From NCBI GenBank assembly GCA_003521845.1, contig DPHB01000001.1, forward strand, positions 2,992 to 17,893: DNA of 14,902 nucleotides, given 5' to 3'. A program made the position numbers and the translations under genes. Every line of letters begins with the position of its first letter. The first letter of the stretch is position 1. Below the pieces are notes generated by a model. It was not told the DNA's origin. It saw nothing but the letters and a program-made list of their open reading frames with translations, and did not search any database. Below, one piece after another: positions 5,073 through 13,386 of the stretch. This stretch comes from Oceanospirillaceae bacterium. GTDB taxonomy: Bacteria; Pseudomonadota; Gammaproteobacteria; Pseudomonadales; Balneatricaceae.

Positions 5073-8000
5073 ATGGCTGTAAAACTAGGCGTTGGCGGTA
5101 AATTACTGTTCATCATGACGTCCACCGTTGGATTGGTGTTGATTGTTGCGGTGATTGGTGTGCTTGGTTTTGAGCAGGTTGCTAACAAGCAAAACTCTGT
5201 AATTGATAACACCATTCCGGCAATTGTCACGTCCCATAGCCTTAATCTTGCTAATAGTAGACTGGTGAATACCGTGCCGTCAATTTCCAAGGCCACCTCG
5301 TTGGCTGAAGTAGGTAAATTGTCGCAAACGGTGGAACAACAGTTACGTATCTTTTTAGATGTTGCAGATCAATTTGAGACCGCCAATTATCCTTTGCGTG
5401 GTACGGTAGCGTTGGTTGATATTGTTAAGCAAATTGAAGCTAATTTACAGCATCAGTTATCATGGCGAGCTATCAAACTAGATGCAGATCGGAGTTATTT
5501 TTTACATGTTTCCACGGCTGTGAAAGCCGTTTCTGAGGTCGAGTCCATTAGTACTTCTTTGGTTGCGAATGCTAACACCACTACCACGGCCATAACTTCT
5601 GGTTTATATGATCTGGTAGAATCAAATAAAGATCAGCTCTATACCGCATTGGACCGACTAATCGATGTTGATCTAGATCATATGGAGCGGATGTATGAAC
5701 TGCGTAAACGGTCGACATCGTTGCTCACTTTGTTATCCCGTCTGAGTACTAGTGTCACACCTGAAGAGGTAAATATTATCCAGCAGCAGACGTTGACGGA
5801 CTTGAATGTGCTTAAACGGCGGGTAGCGGAGATCAATGATCCAGGCAGACGTAAACAGGCAAATAAACACTTGCAAGTGTTCAACGCAATCCTTGTAGGT
5901 AATGATGGTATCAGTTTATTTGCGTTACGCTCTAAGTCATTGCTGGCTGAGTCCCAACAACAAGGGCTTGCTGAAGGCGTAAAGAGCCAAATTGAAGAAT
6001 TTAACAATCAAGTCATCGTCATCAGTAAGTCCGTAGGCGAAGGCCTTAAGAACACCACCAATGATGCACGCAACGCCGTGGCAGCAGGTCGTAATCTAGT
6101 TTTGTATGTGTCCATCGCTATTGTATTGTTGGGCATGGCGTTTTTGTGGTTTTATTTGCGACGTAGCTTATTTAGCCCTTTAGATAGGGTTAACAATGCT
6201 TTGTTATCGGTAGCCAAGGGTGACTTGAGCGCTCAAGTGTCTTATTCACGCGATGACGAGATTGGACGCCTGTCGCGCACCGTGCAAGTGTTTAAGGATA
6301 ATGCTAGCGTGCGCTTGGAACTGGAACAACAACAGGAAATAGTAGAACGGCGCTTGCGCAACCATCAAAACGAACTGGAACAGCAAATTCAGCAACGTAC
6401 GTTACAGTTACAGTCGGTGAACGAACGCTTGGAAAAGACAGTAAAAGATCACCAACTTGCTAGAGAAGAAGCCGAGCAGGCCAACCAAGCCAAAACCGCT
6501 TTTTTGGCCACCATGAGCCACGAAATTAGAACCCCATTGGGCGGTATTTTGGGTACTTTGCGGCTTCTAGGCCAGACCGCCGTTGACACCAAGCAACGTC
6601 ACTACGTCGAACATAGTCTAGAAGCGGCTGAAGCCTTACTATCGATACTCAACGGTATTTTGGATTTTGCTAAGGTCGAAGCCAATGAGGTGTTGGTAGA
6701 GAGCTCTCCTTGCCGGATGCAACAAATTGCCTCTACGCTTAAAGTGCTTATGCAGCCAGTAGCAGACGACAAAGGGGTGGATCTATTTCTGCAAATTGCA
6801 CCTGAATTAGAAGCTGATTACTATATGCTGGATAAGGGTAAGGTGCATCAAGTGCTGTTTAATTTACTCAGCAATGCAATAAAATTCACCCCTAGTGGCG
6901 CTATAAATTTATCTATTGAACGGGTTGAACAGGTGGGCGAGGTGTGTTTGCGCTTTCAGGTAATGGATACAGGACTAGGTATACCGCCGGAAATACGCGA
7001 TAGATTGTTTCAACCTTTCACGCAATATGATGCGTCTACCTCGCGTCGTTTTGGTGGCACCGGGCTGGGGCTTTCCATCTGTCGTAAGTTGGTCGATGCT
7101 ATGCATGGGCGTATGGGCATTGAGAGTCGTATCGCTAACGATTACACCGAAGGGACCTGTTGTTGGTTTGAGTTACCCTTTGAGGTGGTGAATGTTGATG
7201 GTAACCATAATGAGGAGCCTACCAAAGGTGTGGGTAGCAATGATCAAAAGCATATTTTATTGGTCGAAGATAATAAGATTGGCCGAGTGGTGGCAGAAGG
7301 TTATTTATTGCAAATGGGGCATACGGTGGAATGTGCTGTTGACGGCTTTCATGCCTTAGAGTTTGCTCAACAGGACTTCGATGTCATCCTAATGGACATT
7401 AGCATGCCCGGTATGGATGGTGTAGAAACGGCGATGAAAATGCGAACCATTCATCAACAAGGCAATCGTTATATTCCCATCATCGCTATGTCAGCACATA
7501 TCTTCCCGCAAGAAATTGAGGAGTTTTTGCGCGCAGGTTTAGACGGGTTTATCGGCAAACCAGTTGATTTTCAACGTTTTATGTTGCTCTTGCAGGATGT
7601 CAAAAAAGCGTCCCAAAAGCTGGTGTCCTTACCGCAAGAACATGACGCAGAGCTATTAAACGAGGCCATATTAGAGCAAGATCTGAGCGCTTTAGGGCAA
7701 GACACGATGCAACAGATGATTTCTCTCTACCGTAGTTCCAGTAAAGATATCATGGCTGCTCTGAAACAGGACTTTCAAGACCAACAATGGTCAAAGTTAT
7801 CCGATAACGCCCATAATTTAAAGAATGCTGCGGGTAGTTTAGGCCTAGAGGCTTTACACAGTTTGGCCCATCAACTGGAAACCCAAGCTAAACATATGCA
7901 GGTTGATAGTGTAGGCTTAATAATGGATGATTTAGATAGCGTAGTGGGAAGTTCTGAACATCGGCTAATGGCCTGGCAGCGCAACACTCTACTTAGTTAA
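5073..8000 (+). CDS. torS: TorS, hybrid sensor histidine kinase for TMAO
   Basis: This 975-residue inner-membrane kinase has the full TorS layout. TM1 spans about 10-33, the periplasmic helical sensor domain about 34-338, TM2 about 340-362, and HAMP about 363-415 (AKGDLSAQVSYSRDDEIGRL). A Gln/Glu-rich coiled coil (about 418-475) leads to HisKA with phospho-acceptor His483 in MSHEIRTPLGG. HATPase follows, with the N box (FNLLSNAIKFTP), DTGLGIP and GGTGLGLS. The receiver domain has Asp775 in LMDISMPGMDG, and the HPt domain has His914 in HNLKNAAGSLGLEAL. All four phosphorelay residues are present, so a His-Asp-His-Asp relay ending on TorR is expected. In E. coli, TorT bound to TMAO switches TorS on. 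Its 3' end overlaps the convergent torR by 12 bp (7989-8000). The start has only a weak Shine-Dalgarno. Confidence 0.94.
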   Translation: MAVKLGVGGKLLFIMTSTVGLVLIVAVIGVLGFEQVANKQNSVIDNTIPAIVTSHSLNLANSRLVNTVPSISKATSLAEVGKLSQTVEQQLRIFLDVADQFETANYPLRGTVALVDIVKQIEANLQHQLSWRAIKLDADRSYFLHVSTAVKAVSEVESISTSLVANANTTTTAITSGLYDLVESNKDQLYTALDRLIDVDLDHMERMYELRKRSTSLLTLLSRLSTSVTPEEVNIIQQQTLTDLNVLKRRVAEINDPGRRKQANKHLQVFNAILVGNDGISLFALRSKSLLAESQQQGLAEGVKSQIEEFNNQVIVISKSVGEGLKNTTNDARNAVAAGRNLVLYVSIAIVLLGMAFLWFYLRRSLFSPLDRVNNALLSVAKGDLSAQVSYSRDDEIGRLSRTVQVFKDNASVRLELEQQQEIVERRLRNHQNELEQQIQQRTLQLQSVNERLEKTVKDHQLAREEAEQANQAKTAFLATMSHEIRTPLGGILGTLRLLGQTAVDTKQRHYVEHSLEAAEALLSILNGILDFAKVEANEVLVESSPCRMQQIASTLKVLMQPVADDKGVDLFLQIAPELEADYYMLDKGKVHQVLFNLLSNAIKFTPSGAINLSIERVEQVGEVCLRFQVMDTGLGIPPEIRDRLFQPFTQYDASTSRRFGGTGLGLSICRKLVDAMHGRMGIESRIANDYTEGTCCWFELPFEVVNVDGNHNEEPTKGVGSNDQKHILLVEDNKIGRVVAEGYLLQMGHTVECAVDGFHALEFAQQDFDVILMDISMPGMDGVETAMKMRTIHQQGNRYIPIIAMSAHIFPQEIEEFLRAGLDGFIGKPVDFQRFMLLLQDVKKASQKLVSLPQEHDAELLNEAILEQDLSALGQDTMQQMISLYRSSSKDIMAALKQDFQDQQWSKLSDNAHNLKNAAGSLGLEALHSLAHQLETQAKHMQVDSVGLIMDDLDSVVGSSEHRLMAWQRNTLLS

Positions 8001-8693
8001 ACCCGAGAACAAATAGCCCTCACCGTGTACGGTACTCAACAGTATTGGTGACTTGTAATCACGTTCCAATTTTTTGCGCAAGCGCATCACTAGAACATCA
8101 ATGGTACGATCGCTGGGGTCCCAGCTGCGATGGGTCACTTTGTTCATGAGCCGGTCGCGGTTGAGTACCTGGTTAGGGTGTCTAATAAATACCATCAACA
8201 GCTCGTATTCGGCTCGTGTGAGTTTAATGATGCTACCATCGCGGCCTAATACCTGACGTTTGGGGCCGTCAAATTCCAAACCATCAAACTTATAGACCGC
8301 CTTGGTACTGTCTTTGGCAGTAACAGCATTGACTCGAGACAAGATGTTGCGTACTCGAGCCAGCAGTTCACGTGGGTTGAATGGTTTGGTGACATAGTCA
8401 TCGGCGCCTACCTCTAAGCCAACAATTTTGTCTATGTCATCGGTCTTGCCAGTTACCAAAATAATGCCGATAGGGCTGTGGCTGCGTAATTCTCTAGTTA
8501 ACAACAAACCATTATTGTCAGGTAGATTGATATCTAGAAGTACTAGTTGGATATCCTCTTTGTCGAGCACTTTCTCCATTTCTGCAGCGGTACCGACTGC
8601 GCTCACACGGTAGCCCTCGGCTTCAAAATAGCCGAGAAGCTTGGTGCGTGTGACGGGTTCGTCTTCGACAATCAATATGTGCTGGGTGGGCAT
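7989..8693 (-). CDS. torR: TorR, OmpR-family response regulator
   Basis: This 234-residue regulator has a receiver domain (about 4-118) with acidic pocket E10/D11, phospho-acceptor Asp54 in LLDINLPDN, T81 and Lys103 in VTKPF. An OmpR-type winged-helix DNA-binding domain follows (about 135-231: LTRAEYELL, VLNRDRLM, RTIDVLVMRLRKKLE, TVHGEGY). A good Shine-Dalgarno (AGAGG) precedes the ATG at 8693. Only 16 bp separate it from the tmoV stop on the same strand, so it is very likely the last gene of the tdm-tmoXWV operon. In E. coli TorR is phosphorylated by TorS and activates torCAD; here those genes are absent and the TMAO uptake and demethylation operon is the natural target. Its placement would give autoregulation. 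The convergent overlap with torS places both sensor genes next to it. Confidence 0.92.
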   Translation of the reverse strand: MPTQHILIVEDEPVTRTKLLGYFEAEGYRVSAVGTAAEMEKVLDKEDIQLVLLDINLPDNNGLLLTRELRSHSPIGIILVTGKTDDIDKIVGLEVGADDYVTKPFNPRELLARVRNILSRVNAVTAKDSTKAVYKFDGLEFDGPKRQVLGRDGSIIKLTRAEYELLMVFIRHPNQVLNRDRLMNKVTHRSWDPSDRTIDVLVMRLRKKLERDYKSPILLSTVHGEGYLFSGLTK

Positions 8694-8709
8694 GTTAACC
8701 TCTAGCTGT

Positions 8710-11124
8710 CTATTGTATACCCAATGCTTGCTTGCGCTGCTTGGCCCAAGTATTGATCAGGTGATCAACAGCCAAGCCAATAAATGCGACGCACAAGCCT
8801 AGCATTAGACCGTTGCCAATACCATGTTTGTCCGACAAGGCTTTGAGAATAAACTGCCCTAGGTCGTCGGTGCCAATCATGGCCCCAATAATTACCATGA
8901 ACAAGGCAAAGATGACCGTCTGATTGATACCTAACAAAATGTGCGGGAAAGCCAAGGGGAACTCAATATTCACCAGTCTTTGCCAACGATTAGCACCTGA
9001 CATGAGTCCGGCTTCAATTAATGAATCCGGCACATTACGCAATCCTTCAACCGTATATCGTGTGGCAGGAATGGTGGCATAAATAATCACCGCAATCAGC
9101 ACCGAAGTGTCGGTAATGCCAAACAACATGATTACGGGAATCAGATAAATGAATGACGGGAAGGTTTGCAGGGTGTCACACACTAACAGTATAGCTTTAG
9201 TTGCCAATTTATTTTGCGCGCACAAGGTACCGATAGTTGTGCCAATGATTACCGATACAATCACTCCAAAGGTCACCATGTACATGGTAATCAATGCCCG
9301 ATCCCACCATTCTGTCATAGCGATAAACAGTAAGAATGCACCTACTGTCAGAGCAGAACGCAAGCCGCCAATGATATACCCAATCCCCATAAACAGAGTA
9401 AGGGTGGCAATAACAGGCATGCTAAGGTAGGCCGTTTTCATGGGAATTAATACTTGGGTAATTAATACTTCATTGAAGTCTTTTAAGCTATAGAACCAAG
9501 CATCGATTATCCAGTCAACGCCAGCCTGCCACAAGGGTTCAGTAGTGATACCCTTGTTGTGAGGAATGAGATAAAAGTAGTTAATCCCACCACTAAATAG
9601 CAGTTTTCCAACAAAGGCTAGTGCGGCCCCTAATATTAGGATGCCGGCAAACAACAGGCTAGCCTTGTGGCGCTGGTAGAAGGACAAATCTGAGAAATAA
9701 TCCGTCTGTTTGTCGGCCCAAGCGAGGGATAAACGGTCTAGTACAACAGCGATCAACACGATACAAACACCCAGCTCCAAGGCTTGGCCAATGCGTAACT
9801 GGTTGAGTGCTAGAAGTAGATTAAAACCGAGACCTTTTGCGCCAATGTACGAGGCTATTACCGACATGGCAAGACACTGCATGATGACTTGGTTGACGCC
9901 CAACAACATGTCGCGACGGGCGGTAGGAATCAATACTTTAAATAGCAGCTGCACGTTATTACAACCACTCATTAAACCTGCTTCCAATACTTCCGGTGAA
10001 ACCTTTTTCAACCCCAATAGAGTAAGGCGAATCATGGGTGGAGTAGCAAATATCACCGTAGCAATAGCACCAGCATGGTCACCAATGCCAAAGAACACCA
10101 CTACAGGCACTAGGTACGAGAAGTGGGGCATAGTTTGGGCGACGTTTAGCAATGGCAGTAAGATTGTTTCTATGCGACTATTTTTAAACGCTAAGACACC
10201 CAAAATCATCCCTAAAGCTACTGACACAGGAGCCGCAATAAGGACTAGGGAAAGGGTTTCCATAGCTGGTGCCCATTGACCAAAAATGGCAATATAAATA
10301 GTCGCAAGCCCTGCCAATAGTGACAAATTTAGCCCCTTTAATTGGTAGCCTAGAATAGAGGCACCGGCAGCTACCACGGTCCAAGGTAGTGCAGGCCAGT
10401 AGGCCCACGGGTTTTCTTCTAGCCAGTCCCAGCTGGTAAAGGCAACAATGGTTTTTACACCACCTACTAAAATCTCTCGCACAAACTCGATCATAAACAG
10501 CAAAGAGCGTGAGAAGCTGCGGGTTAACTCTTTAACGAGGGCAGATTCTTCGTATTCTTCTATGTCTGGGTCATAAACATCTACCGGGAACCAGTCAAAC
10601 ATAAGGTGTTCGGCAAACTCATTGATTAGCTTGGGTATCTCCCAAAAAGAAGTGCTAGTAGGAGTGCCAAAGAACCAGCTAATAAAGGTGGGTATGATGA
10701 TCAGTCCTGCAGTGATGCACAATAGTCCGTTGCTAAATAGCTGACGCATATGGCCTTGTAGCCATTGGCCTATAGGGTCTTTCGATTCGGCTTTTTTATA
10801 TTGATAGGTGCACAATCCAAGAAATAAAAGCAATACTAAACATAGGGTAGTATTGGAAAGGTCTACCACTAGATTGTAAAACGAGATTTCCGGTATGCGC
10901 ACTAATTGTGGCGGCAATTGGCCGCTAGCTAGCATGCCCATGGCTTCACTAAAGCTCACGCTGGCTTGAATGTCACCATTATTGACGGCATTAGCAAAGT
11001 TGTCGCGGACAGAAATCAGCTGTTGGTAGTCGCCGGTCATCTGTACAAATAATGTAAAGAGAATCAGAATGGCGCCAAATTGCAGTAGTTTGGGCCTGGA
11101 CGTGAAGAAATCTATAGTTCTCAT
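8710..11124 (-). CDS. tmoV: TMAO ABC transporter permease, fused double-domain (TmoV-like)
   Basis: This 804-residue inner-membrane protein contains two complete BPD_transp_1 (ProW-type) permease domains in tandem. The first spans about 290-470, with coupling motif EAGLMSGCNNVQLLFKVLIP (381-400). The second spans about 605-795, with EAGLMSGANRWQRLVNIEFP (704-723). Parallel segments QTMPHFSYLVPV and QTFPSFIYLIPV, and LGVNQVIMQ and LGINQTVIF, show internal duplication. Extra membrane helices and loops precede the first domain (about 12-290) and link the two (about 480-600). Most ProW-type permeases are single domains that dimerise; here one chain would serve as both halves. The Shine-Dalgarno GAGG overlaps the tmoW stop, 9 bp away, implying coupling. 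The TMAO assignment rests on tdm and torTSR. A glycine betaine or choline transporter is the alternative. The TmoV name follows Ruegeria pomeroyi usage as I recall it. Confidence 0.8.
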   Translation of the reverse strand: MRTIDFFTSRPKLLQFGAILILFTLFVQMTGDYQQLISVRDNFANAVNNGDIQASVSFSEAMGMLASGQLPPQLVRIPEISFYNLVVDLSNTTLCLVLLLFLGLCTYQYKKAESKDPIGQWLQGHMRQLFSNGLLCITAGLIIIPTFISWFFGTPTSTSFWEIPKLINEFAEHLMFDWFPVDVYDPDIEEYEESALVKELTRSFSRSLLFMIEFVREILVGGVKTIVAFTSWDWLEENPWAYWPALPWTVVAAGASILGYQLKGLNLSLLAGLATIYIAIFGQWAPAMETLSLVLIAAPVSVALGMILGVLAFKNSRIETILLPLLNVAQTMPHFSYLVPVVVFFGIGDHAGAIATVIFATPPMIRLTLLGLKKVSPEVLEAGLMSGCNNVQLLFKVLIPTARRDMLLGVNQVIMQCLAMSVIASYIGAKGLGFNLLLALNQLRIGQALELGVCIVLIAVVLDRLSLAWADKQTDYFSDLSFYQRHKASLLFAGILILGAALAFVGKLLFSGGINYFYLIPHNKGITTEPLWQAGVDWIIDAWFYSLKDFNEVLITQVLIPMKTAYLSMPVIATLTLFMGIGYIIGGLRSALTVGAFLLFIAMTEWWDRALITMYMVTFGVIVSVIIGTTIGTLCAQNKLATKAILLVCDTLQTFPSFIYLIPVIMLFGITDTSVLIAVIIYATIPATRYTVEGLRNVPDSLIEAGLMSGANRWQRLVNIEFPLAFPHILLGINQTVIFALFMVIIGAMIGTDDLGQFILKALSDKHGIGNGLMLGLCVAFIGLAVDHLINTWAKQRKQALGIQ

Positions 11125-11133
11125 TTTGCTACC

Positions 11134-12186
11134 TCAACCGTTAACTGCGTGGTTTTCGCCAAACAAGATGTGAATAACAGTGCTGCAGTTCAAGATGCCA
11201 ACGATATTGTTTCTGTCATCCACCACCGGTACTGGTTTGGTTTCACTCAATACCCGCTCAGCCACAGTTTCAATGATGGCATCCTGTGCTACCCGCAGGC
11301 TACTCATGTCGGCGGCGCTTAGGTCGCCAACGGCTTCCATCACGGAACTAATTTTCAATACCTTCTCTCGAGGCACTTCGGCGGTAAATTTGCGTACGTA
11401 ATCCGTAGCAGGGTGGAGTACGATGTTGGCTGGGGTATCCAGTTGTTCAATCACGCCATCTTTCATGATGGCAATGCGGTCGGCTAAGCGTAAGGCTTCA
11501 TCAAAATCGTGGGTCACAAACAAAATAGTTTTGTTAAGTACCGCTTGGAGGCGCAAGAATTCGTCTTGCATCTCTTTACGTATGAGTGGATCGAGAGCCG
11601 AAAAAGGCTCATCCAAGAACCAAATATCCGGTTCTACTGCCAAGGAACGGGCGATGCCTACGCGTTGTTGTTGGCCGCCAGAGAGCTGGCGGGGAAAGTA
11701 ATTTTCACGACCAGTGAGGTCGACTAGCTTGACCATTTCCATGGCGCGCTGCATGCTGTCTTTGGTACTATTGCCTTTAACTTGTAAAGGGAAAGCGATA
11801 TTTTCCAGTACCGTCTTGTGGGGTAGCAGGGCAAAACTTTGGAATACCATACCCATCTTACTTCGGCGTAGCTCGATTAACTGTTTGGGGTTCATGGTAA
11901 GCACATTGTCACCATCAATGAGGATTTCCCCAGCGGTGGTCTCGATGAGCCTAGAAATACAACGCAACAAGGTGGATTTTCCGGATCCAGAAAGCCCCAT
12001 AATAACCAGCATTTCGCCCTTATGGACTTCAAAGGAAGCATTGTTGACACCGACTACACAGCCTGCTTCTAGCAGTTGTTCAACATCGACGTTGCCCGTT
12101 TGCTTGTCTAACACCTTGTCGGCATTGTCCCCAAATATTTTGTAAACTGACGAACACTTGATGACGGGTTGCTTTTCACTAGACAT
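11134..12186 (-). CDS. tmoW: TMAO ABC transporter ATP-binding protein (TmoW-like, ProV/OpuAA family)
   Basis: This 350-residue ATPase drives the transporter from the cytoplasmic face. It has Walker A GLSGSGKST (64-72), Q-loop VFQSFALLPH (114-123), signature LSGGQQQRV (168-176), Walker B IWFLDEP (188-194) and H-loop His226 in VTHD. A C-terminal region from about 277 holds one recognisable CBS-like motif (ending VPVVDDRNNIVGILN). A complete regulatory CBS pair, as in osmosensing OpuA, is not obvious, so ionic-strength gating is doubtful. The N-terminal extension before the nucleotide-binding fold (residues 1-45, containing DKQTGNVDVEQLLEAGCVVG) is typical of quaternary-amine transporters. The ATG at 12186 has AGGA about 8 nt upstream. 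It follows tmoX after 156 bp that contain a hairpin terminator, and is coupled to tmoV downstream. Confidence 0.85.
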   Translation of the reverse strand: MSSEKQPVIKCSSVYKIFGDNADKVLDKQTGNVDVEQLLEAGCVVGVNNASFEVHKGEMLVIMGLSGSGKSTLLRCISRLIETTAGEILIDGDNVLTMNPKQLIELRRSKMGMVFQSFALLPHKTVLENIAFPLQVKGNSTKDSMQRAMEMVKLVDLTGRENYFPRQLSGGQQQRVGIARSLAVEPDIWFLDEPFSALDPLIRKEMQDEFLRLQAVLNKTILFVTHDFDEALRLADRIAIMKDGVIEQLDTPANIVLHPATDYVRKFTAEVPREKVLKISSVMEAVGDLSAADMSSLRVAQDAIIETVAERVLSETKPVPVVDDRNNIVGILNCSTVIHILFGENHAVNG

Positions 12187-12282
12187 AACTAATCCTACGG
12201 CTGTTTTTATAGTTGGCTACTACAGCGATATATTGATGGGTTGCGTGGTGTCACACGTTTAATGGATAAATGGTGACGGGGT

Positions 12283-12323
12283 AATTAAAAGGCCCTCCCG
12301 GCCTGAAATAGGCACGGGAGGGC
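12283..12323 (-). terminator. Intrinsic terminator or attenuator between tmoX and tmoW
   Basis: A perfect 9-bp GC-rich stem (GCCCTCCCG at 12292-12300 with CGGGAGGGC at 12315-12323) extends by four more pairs (GCCT/AGGC) past one bulged base to a 5-nt loop. Read on the minus strand it is followed directly by CTTTTAATTA. It starts 20 nt after the tmoX stop, where partial termination would give more binding protein than ATPase and permease. The T-tract is short, so read-through into tmoW-tmoV-torR is expected. Confidence 0.75.
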
Positions 12324-12342
12324 TGTATTTATGGCACCTATC

Positions 12343-13287
12343 TTACTTGGTGAAAGGTACCCATACGTCTTTATGGTCGGCTAGCCACTGCTTGGCGGCA
12401 TCTTGATGACTCATCTTGTCAACGTCAACCAATGCGGCCATTTGACCAATGTCTTTGGTAGTAAAAGACAGTTTGGCATAAGTTGTATAAGCTTTCGGGT
12501 GAGTCTTAGGGAACTTGTAGTTGGCGGCTTTCTTCAACCAACCTTTTGGAGAACCACAAGCACCATCACCACCGTCAACCACACGACAGCCATCGGTGTA
12601 TTCAGGGAACTCAATGAAAGCAAAACCTTCAGCATCGGTGAAGTTTGGCGTCCAGTTAAAGGTGATTACACCACGGCCTTCTTTCTTCGCAGCAGCAAGT
12701 TCTGCCCATAGTGCATCGGCACCACCAGCAAATTTCACCACGTACTGGTCGTCAATACCTAAGCCCGTAAGACGTTCAGGCATTAGGTTGCCGTGCCAGC
12801 TTTGTGGGCCTTCCAGCCAACGACCTTTACCGCCAGAATCTGGAGTAGCAAATACCTCTTGACAGTTTTTGAGGGCTTCCCACTTAGGTAGACCTGGGCA
12901 CAGGTTCTTGTCAATCACCCACTGAGGAACACCCATCTCTTCTAAGGTGGCTGCAGCGTGAGTACCGGCGTCAATCACGCCGCCTTTTTCCATTGCGTTA
13001 TAGAAAGACTTGCCGAAACTTGATTCCCAAACTTCGTGAGAAATAGTCACGTCACCGTTACGAACGGCTTCATATACGGCCTGTGAGTCGGCCGGTACAT
13101 ATTCTACATTGTTGCCTAGGCTTTCAAAAATACCACCGATTACATAGGCCATAACCACCTGGCTAGACCAGTTGTGAGTAGGAATGACAATGGGCTTGCT
13201 GGAGTCTTTAGCATGGACTTGGCCAGTCAAAAATGAGGCGGAAAGTCCAACGGCTAGCAGGCCGGCTTTGAAGATCTTATTTTTCAT
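12343..13287 (-). CDS. tmoX: Periplasmic TMAO-binding protein of the ABC transporter (TmoX-like)
   Basis: This 314-residue protein of the ProX/OpuAC family captures the substrate in the periplasm. Residues 1-26 are a signal peptide (cleavage near VHA|KD). Trp40 (HNWSSQ), Trp87 (EVWESS), Trp123 (PQWVIDK) and Trp212 (NWTPN) are spaced as candidate walls of an aromatic box that holds a methylated-amine headgroup. R. pomeroyi TmoX is known to bind TMAO through such tryptophans. Cysteine pairs C130/C142 and C234/C244 could form two disulfides. The start has a good AGGTGA Shine-Dalgarno. It lies 99 bp after tdm and is followed by a terminator-like hairpin. Context with a TMAO demethylase and TMAO sensor points to TMAO; glycine betaine, choline or carnitine cannot be excluded from sequence alone. 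Confidence 0.82.
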   Translation of the reverse strand: MKNKIFKAGLLAVGLSASFLTGQVHAKDSSKPIVIPTHNWSSQVVMAYVIGGIFESLGNNVEYVPADSQAVYEAVRNGDVTISHEVWESSFGKSFYNAMEKGGVIDAGTHAAATLEEMGVPQWVIDKNLCPGLPKWEALKNCQEVFATPDSGGKGRWLEGPQSWHGNLMPERLTGLGIDDQYVVKFAGGADALWAELAAAKKEGRGVITFNWTPNFTDAEGFAFIEFPEYTDGCRVVDGGDGACGSPKGWLKKAANYKFPKTHPKAYTTYAKLSFTTKDIGQMAALVDVDKMSHQDAAKQWLADHKDVWVPFTK

Positions 13288-13329
13288 TTATTCACCTTTC
13301 TTGTTGTAGTAGTACTTCACATTTGCCAA

Positions 13330-13344
13330 GCTGCAAACTGCAGC
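13330..13344 (-). other. Small intergenic hairpin upstream of tmoX
   Basis: GCTGC (13330-13334) and GCAGC (13340-13344) form a 5-bp stem with a 5-nt loop in the 99-bp tdm-tmoX gap, about 43 nt before the tmoX ATG. It has no T-run on the minus strand, so it is not a terminator. It could protect the tmoX message or mark a processing site. Confidence 0.3.
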
Positions 13345-13350
13345 CAGCGG

Positions 13351-13370
13351 TTATGCCATAATTAGCATAA
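13351..13370. repeat. Inverted repeat after tdm
   Basis: TTATGC (13351-13356) and GCATAA (13365-13370) form a 6-bp inverted repeat around an 8-bp AT-rich spacer, 16 bp past the tdm stop. The dyad could be a weak mRNA hairpin or a protein site for a second promoter upstream of tmoX. No confident promoter hexamers accompany it. Confidence 0.3.
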
Positions 13371-13386
13371 ATCTATAATTTTTTGC

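Noticed and set aside
5106..5115. CTGTTCATCA, resembling an E. coli tor box (CTGTTCATAT)
   Set aside because: It is a single copy inside torS coding for Leu-Phe-Ile, with no second box in tandem; E. coli TorR sites are multiple. Likely chance.
8710..13287. An ordinary glycine betaine (ProU/OpuA) osmoprotectant transporter
   Set aside because: The family fits, but linkage to tdm and torTSR, the double permease and the lack of a clear CBS pair favour TMAO. Kept as the alternative.
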